From contig JAAZCT010000233.1 of assembly GCA_012513165.1 (NCBI GenBank), positions 1 through 7,188 on the forward strand: 7,188 bases of DNA, read 5' to 3'. Position 1 is the stretch's first letter. Each line of letters begins with the position of its first letter. This document shows, piece by piece, positions 5,352 to 7,188 of this stretch. The position numbers and the translations under genes are program-made. The notes beneath the pieces were generated by a model that did no database searches, was not told the DNA's origin, and saw only the letters and a list, made by a program, of their open reading frames with translations. The DNA comes from Actinomycetales bacterium (GTDB lineage Bacteria > Actinomycetota > Actinomycetes > Propionibacteriales > Nocardioidaceae).

Positions 5352-7188
5352 ATGAGGGTTTTACAAGCAATCGGAGCATTCGGTGGCCTCGTGATGCTCA
5401 TCGTTGGCCCACCCATGGCACTCGTTACCACGATCGGTAACCCGTGGCCGGCCGAAGGAATCAGTCTCGACGCGCCGTTAACTGACGGCGCAATCATGGG
5501 TGCGCTTGCCGTCCTTGTCTGGGTGTTGTGGGCGCAGCTGATGGTGTGCATTGTGGTCGAGTTCGCGGCCGCATTCACCGGCGACCGGGTAGGTGGTCGA
5601 GTCCCGTTCGCTCTAGGCGCACAGCAACAATTTGCTCGCAAACTTGTCACACTTATCTTGGCTGGATCGATTGCTGTTCCAGTCCTGACGATGGCATCAA
5701 GTGCCATGGCAACAGCAGATGCTCATGCCTCCACCCCGGTGTCCACCCAAGCCGAGTCAGATCCGGCGGCAGAAGAAGCCGAGAAGACCAGTAACGAAAC
5801 TCGAGAATCGCACGCGTCAGTGACTGTTATGCGAGGTGACACGTTGTGGGCAATTGCCGAGAACGAACTTGGCGATGGTTCACGATGGACAGAAATCGCT
5901 GAACTCAATGCGAACCGTGACATGGGTGACGGTTCTACCTTTGATTCTGGCCGGCTCATTCGCCCAGGGTGGGAACTGATTATCCCCTCCACCTCCCAGC
6001 CAGCCGCCGAACAAAAAGAATCAAACCCGGTCGACCATCTCGTGACCAAGGGCGACACGCTCTCACATATTGCTCTGGCTGAACTGGGCGATGCTAACCG
6101 GTGGCCAGAACTCTTTGAAGCGTCCAAAGATATTGATCAGCCCCACCCACTTGTAGATCCTGATCTCATTTACCCAGGCCAACGCATTGTCTCAAAGGGC
6201 TCCGCTACCACTCAGGCAGCGAACCCCGAGCCATCAGCCAAGATTTCTCCAACTCCCAAGGGGGATGGCAGTGAACCGTTACCTGCCCTGGAGTCAACTT
6301 CGCAAGATCTCATTGACGAACTCAACGTGACACAAAAGTCGAGTACCTTGCCCGACCTCACCACCTCGGCATTGAGCGTGCCAACCGTTGAACAAGATGA
6401 TCAGCAACTTCCCGGTTGGGTTCTCCCAGCGTTCCTAGGTGCTGGAGCCTTACTTGCCGCTGCCGTCGGCTTCCGGCTACGTCAACGACGTGCCGCAGCT
6501 GCACGCTCACGCGAATGCGGAGAAGTCCCAGAAACCACCCCGGCCACAGTCCGCCGAACCGAAGCATCGATCGCAGTCGCTGGAAGGCCGGCCGAACAGG
6601 TTGTAGCTGAACTCGATGTAGTCATGGCGTGGATCGCGACGACCTGCCTAGCCTTAGGCCGAGACGTACCTCAACTGAACACGATTGAGGTGAACGCAAC
6701 ACATATTGCCTTGCACTGGCATACGCCAGAAGAAACCATCGACCGGTTCACGTCGAAAAACGGGCACATGACATGGGTAACGGACCGTGGGCAAGAGTGG
6801 ACTCTCGAGGATGTCACCACAGATCGACCTTGGCCCCTAGTTGTGGCCATAGGTAACGACAACGACGCAACATGGCTACTCAACTTTGAATCCACCAACG
6901 TCGCACTTACTGGAGATCCAGACCGGAATACTGCATTCATCCGCCATATCGTCGCAGGTCTCGCACATTCGCCGTGGTCACGCCAAGTACAACTCGACGT
7001 CGACCAGACACTTGCCCCCTCCACCGGATTCAACCCTGACCGCATTCAAGTCCATCACAATCTCGATGATGTGATCGCCCACGATGCTGTCAACGTTGGT
7101 TACGACATTGCCTCACGTTTAGCCGAACCCGAAGCACGCATAGCCACAGCGCGAGTCCAAGGAACAGATCCCGACGGGTGGCCAGCTC
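5352..7188 (+). CDS. Multi-pass membrane protein with two LysM domains (3' partial)
   Basis: An uninterrupted frame of 612 codons runs from ATG 5352 off the window end. Visible order: membrane segments at about 4-28, 47-70 and 97-119; a charged Ala/Glu-rich linker; LysM 1 (about 157-212, with RGDTLWAIAENELGDG at 161-176); LysM 2 (about 229-281, with KGDTLSHIALAELGD at 233-247); a polar Pro/Ser/Thr linker; a fourth membrane segment (356-374) followed by the basic stop RLRQRRAAAARSR; then a soluble region of at least 230 residues. Three segments put the LysM pair outside and the fourth returns the chain to the cytoplasm. LysM domains bind N-acetylglucosamine in peptidoglycan. In related actinobacterial pilus clusters such proteins often end in a BTAD (SARP-like) domain, which would lie beyond this window and is not seen. 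A wall anchor for the pilus or a wall-sensing regulator are both possible. Confidence 0.88.
   Translation, partial: MRVLQAIGAFGGLVMLIVGPPMALVTTIGNPWPAEGISLDAPLTDGAIMGALAVLVWVLWAQLMVCIVVEFAAAFTGDRVGGRVPFALGAQQQFARKLVTLILAGSIAVPVLTMASSAMATADAHASTPVSTQAESDPAAEEAEKTSNETRESHASVTVMRGDTLWAIAENELGDGSRWTEIAELNANRDMGDGSTFDSGRLIRPGWELIIPSTSQPAAEQKESNPVDHLVTKGDTLSHIALAELGDANRWPELFEASKDIDQPHPLVDPDLIYPGQRIVSKGSATTQAANPEPSAKISPTPKGDGSEPLPALESTSQDLIDELNVTQKSSTLPDLTTSALSVPTVEQDDQQLPGWVLPAFLGAGALLAAAVGFRLRQRRAAAARSRECGEVPETTPATVRRTEASIAVAGRPAEQVVAELDVVMAWIATTCLALGRDVPQLNTIEVNATHIALHWHTPEETIDRFTSKNGHMTWVTDRGQEWTLEDVTTDRPWPLVVAIGNDNDATWLLNFESTNVALTGDPDRNTAFIRHIVAGLAHSPWSRQVQLDVDQTLAPSTGFNPDRIQVHHNLDDVIAHDAVNVGYDIASRLAEPEARIATARVQGTDPDGWPA

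Noticed and set aside
5528..6127. Short plus- and minus-strand frames within the LysM gene
   Set aside because: All lie inside the continuous 612-codon frame, which shows membrane segments and LysM motifs; the short frames show no domain and are shadows.

Overview
The window reads as part of a single plus-strand operon for a Tad/Flp-type (type IVc) pilus of an actinobacterium. The evidence is a moderately GC-rich composition, a TadA ATPase with wording typical of Actinomycetota (the RVIVGEVLGDEV Walker B region followed by a GNDGSISTIHA box), two small separate T2SSF membrane proteins, and a LysM-containing multi-pass protein at the end of the cluster. That last architecture accompanies this pilus locus in many Actinomycetota. 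I cannot place the organism more precisely from sequence alone.

Layout: (1) 1-746, the 3' part of a CpaE/TadZ-like (MinD/ParA superfamily) protein whose start lies upstream of the window; (2) 743-2053, TadA/CpaF secretion ATPase; (3) 2050-2934, TadB; (4) 2931-3830, TadC; (5) 3867-4070, a small Flp-like major pilin candidate; (6) about 4070-4459, a TadE-like pseudopilin with no recognisable start codon; (7) 4456-4869, a second TadE/TadF-like pseudopilin; (8) 4866-5267, a TadG-like pseudopilin; (9) 5352 to the window end, a large, 3'-truncated membrane protein with three N-terminal membrane segments, two LysM domains, a fourth membrane segment and a cytoplasmic C-terminal region. Gene 9 stays open from its ATG to the last base.

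Most junctions are 4-bp ATGA overlaps, so translation is probably coupled along the operon. The exceptions are tadC-flp (36-nt gap with a strong Shine-Dalgarno, fitting a pilin needed in large amounts), flp-tadE (anomalous), and TadG-like to LysM (84-nt gap with a strong Shine-Dalgarno). Working model from the families: the TadZ-like protein positions the machine, TadA powers it, TadB/TadC form the membrane platform, Flp forms the fibre, and the three TadE/F/G-like proteins act as minor or initiating pseudopilins. The LysM protein may link the cell wall to the apparatus or to gene regulation. No prepilin peptidase is seen in the window.

The most notable points are the missing tadE start (a likely one-base loss, an overlapping start or a frameshift), threonine instead of glutamate at position +5 in three of the four prepilin-like proteins, the lysine-free P-loop remnant of the TadZ-like protein, and the LysM membrane protein. 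I see no RNA gene, mobile element, CRISPR array or convincing terminator. No stretch longer than 84 bases lacks a gene.
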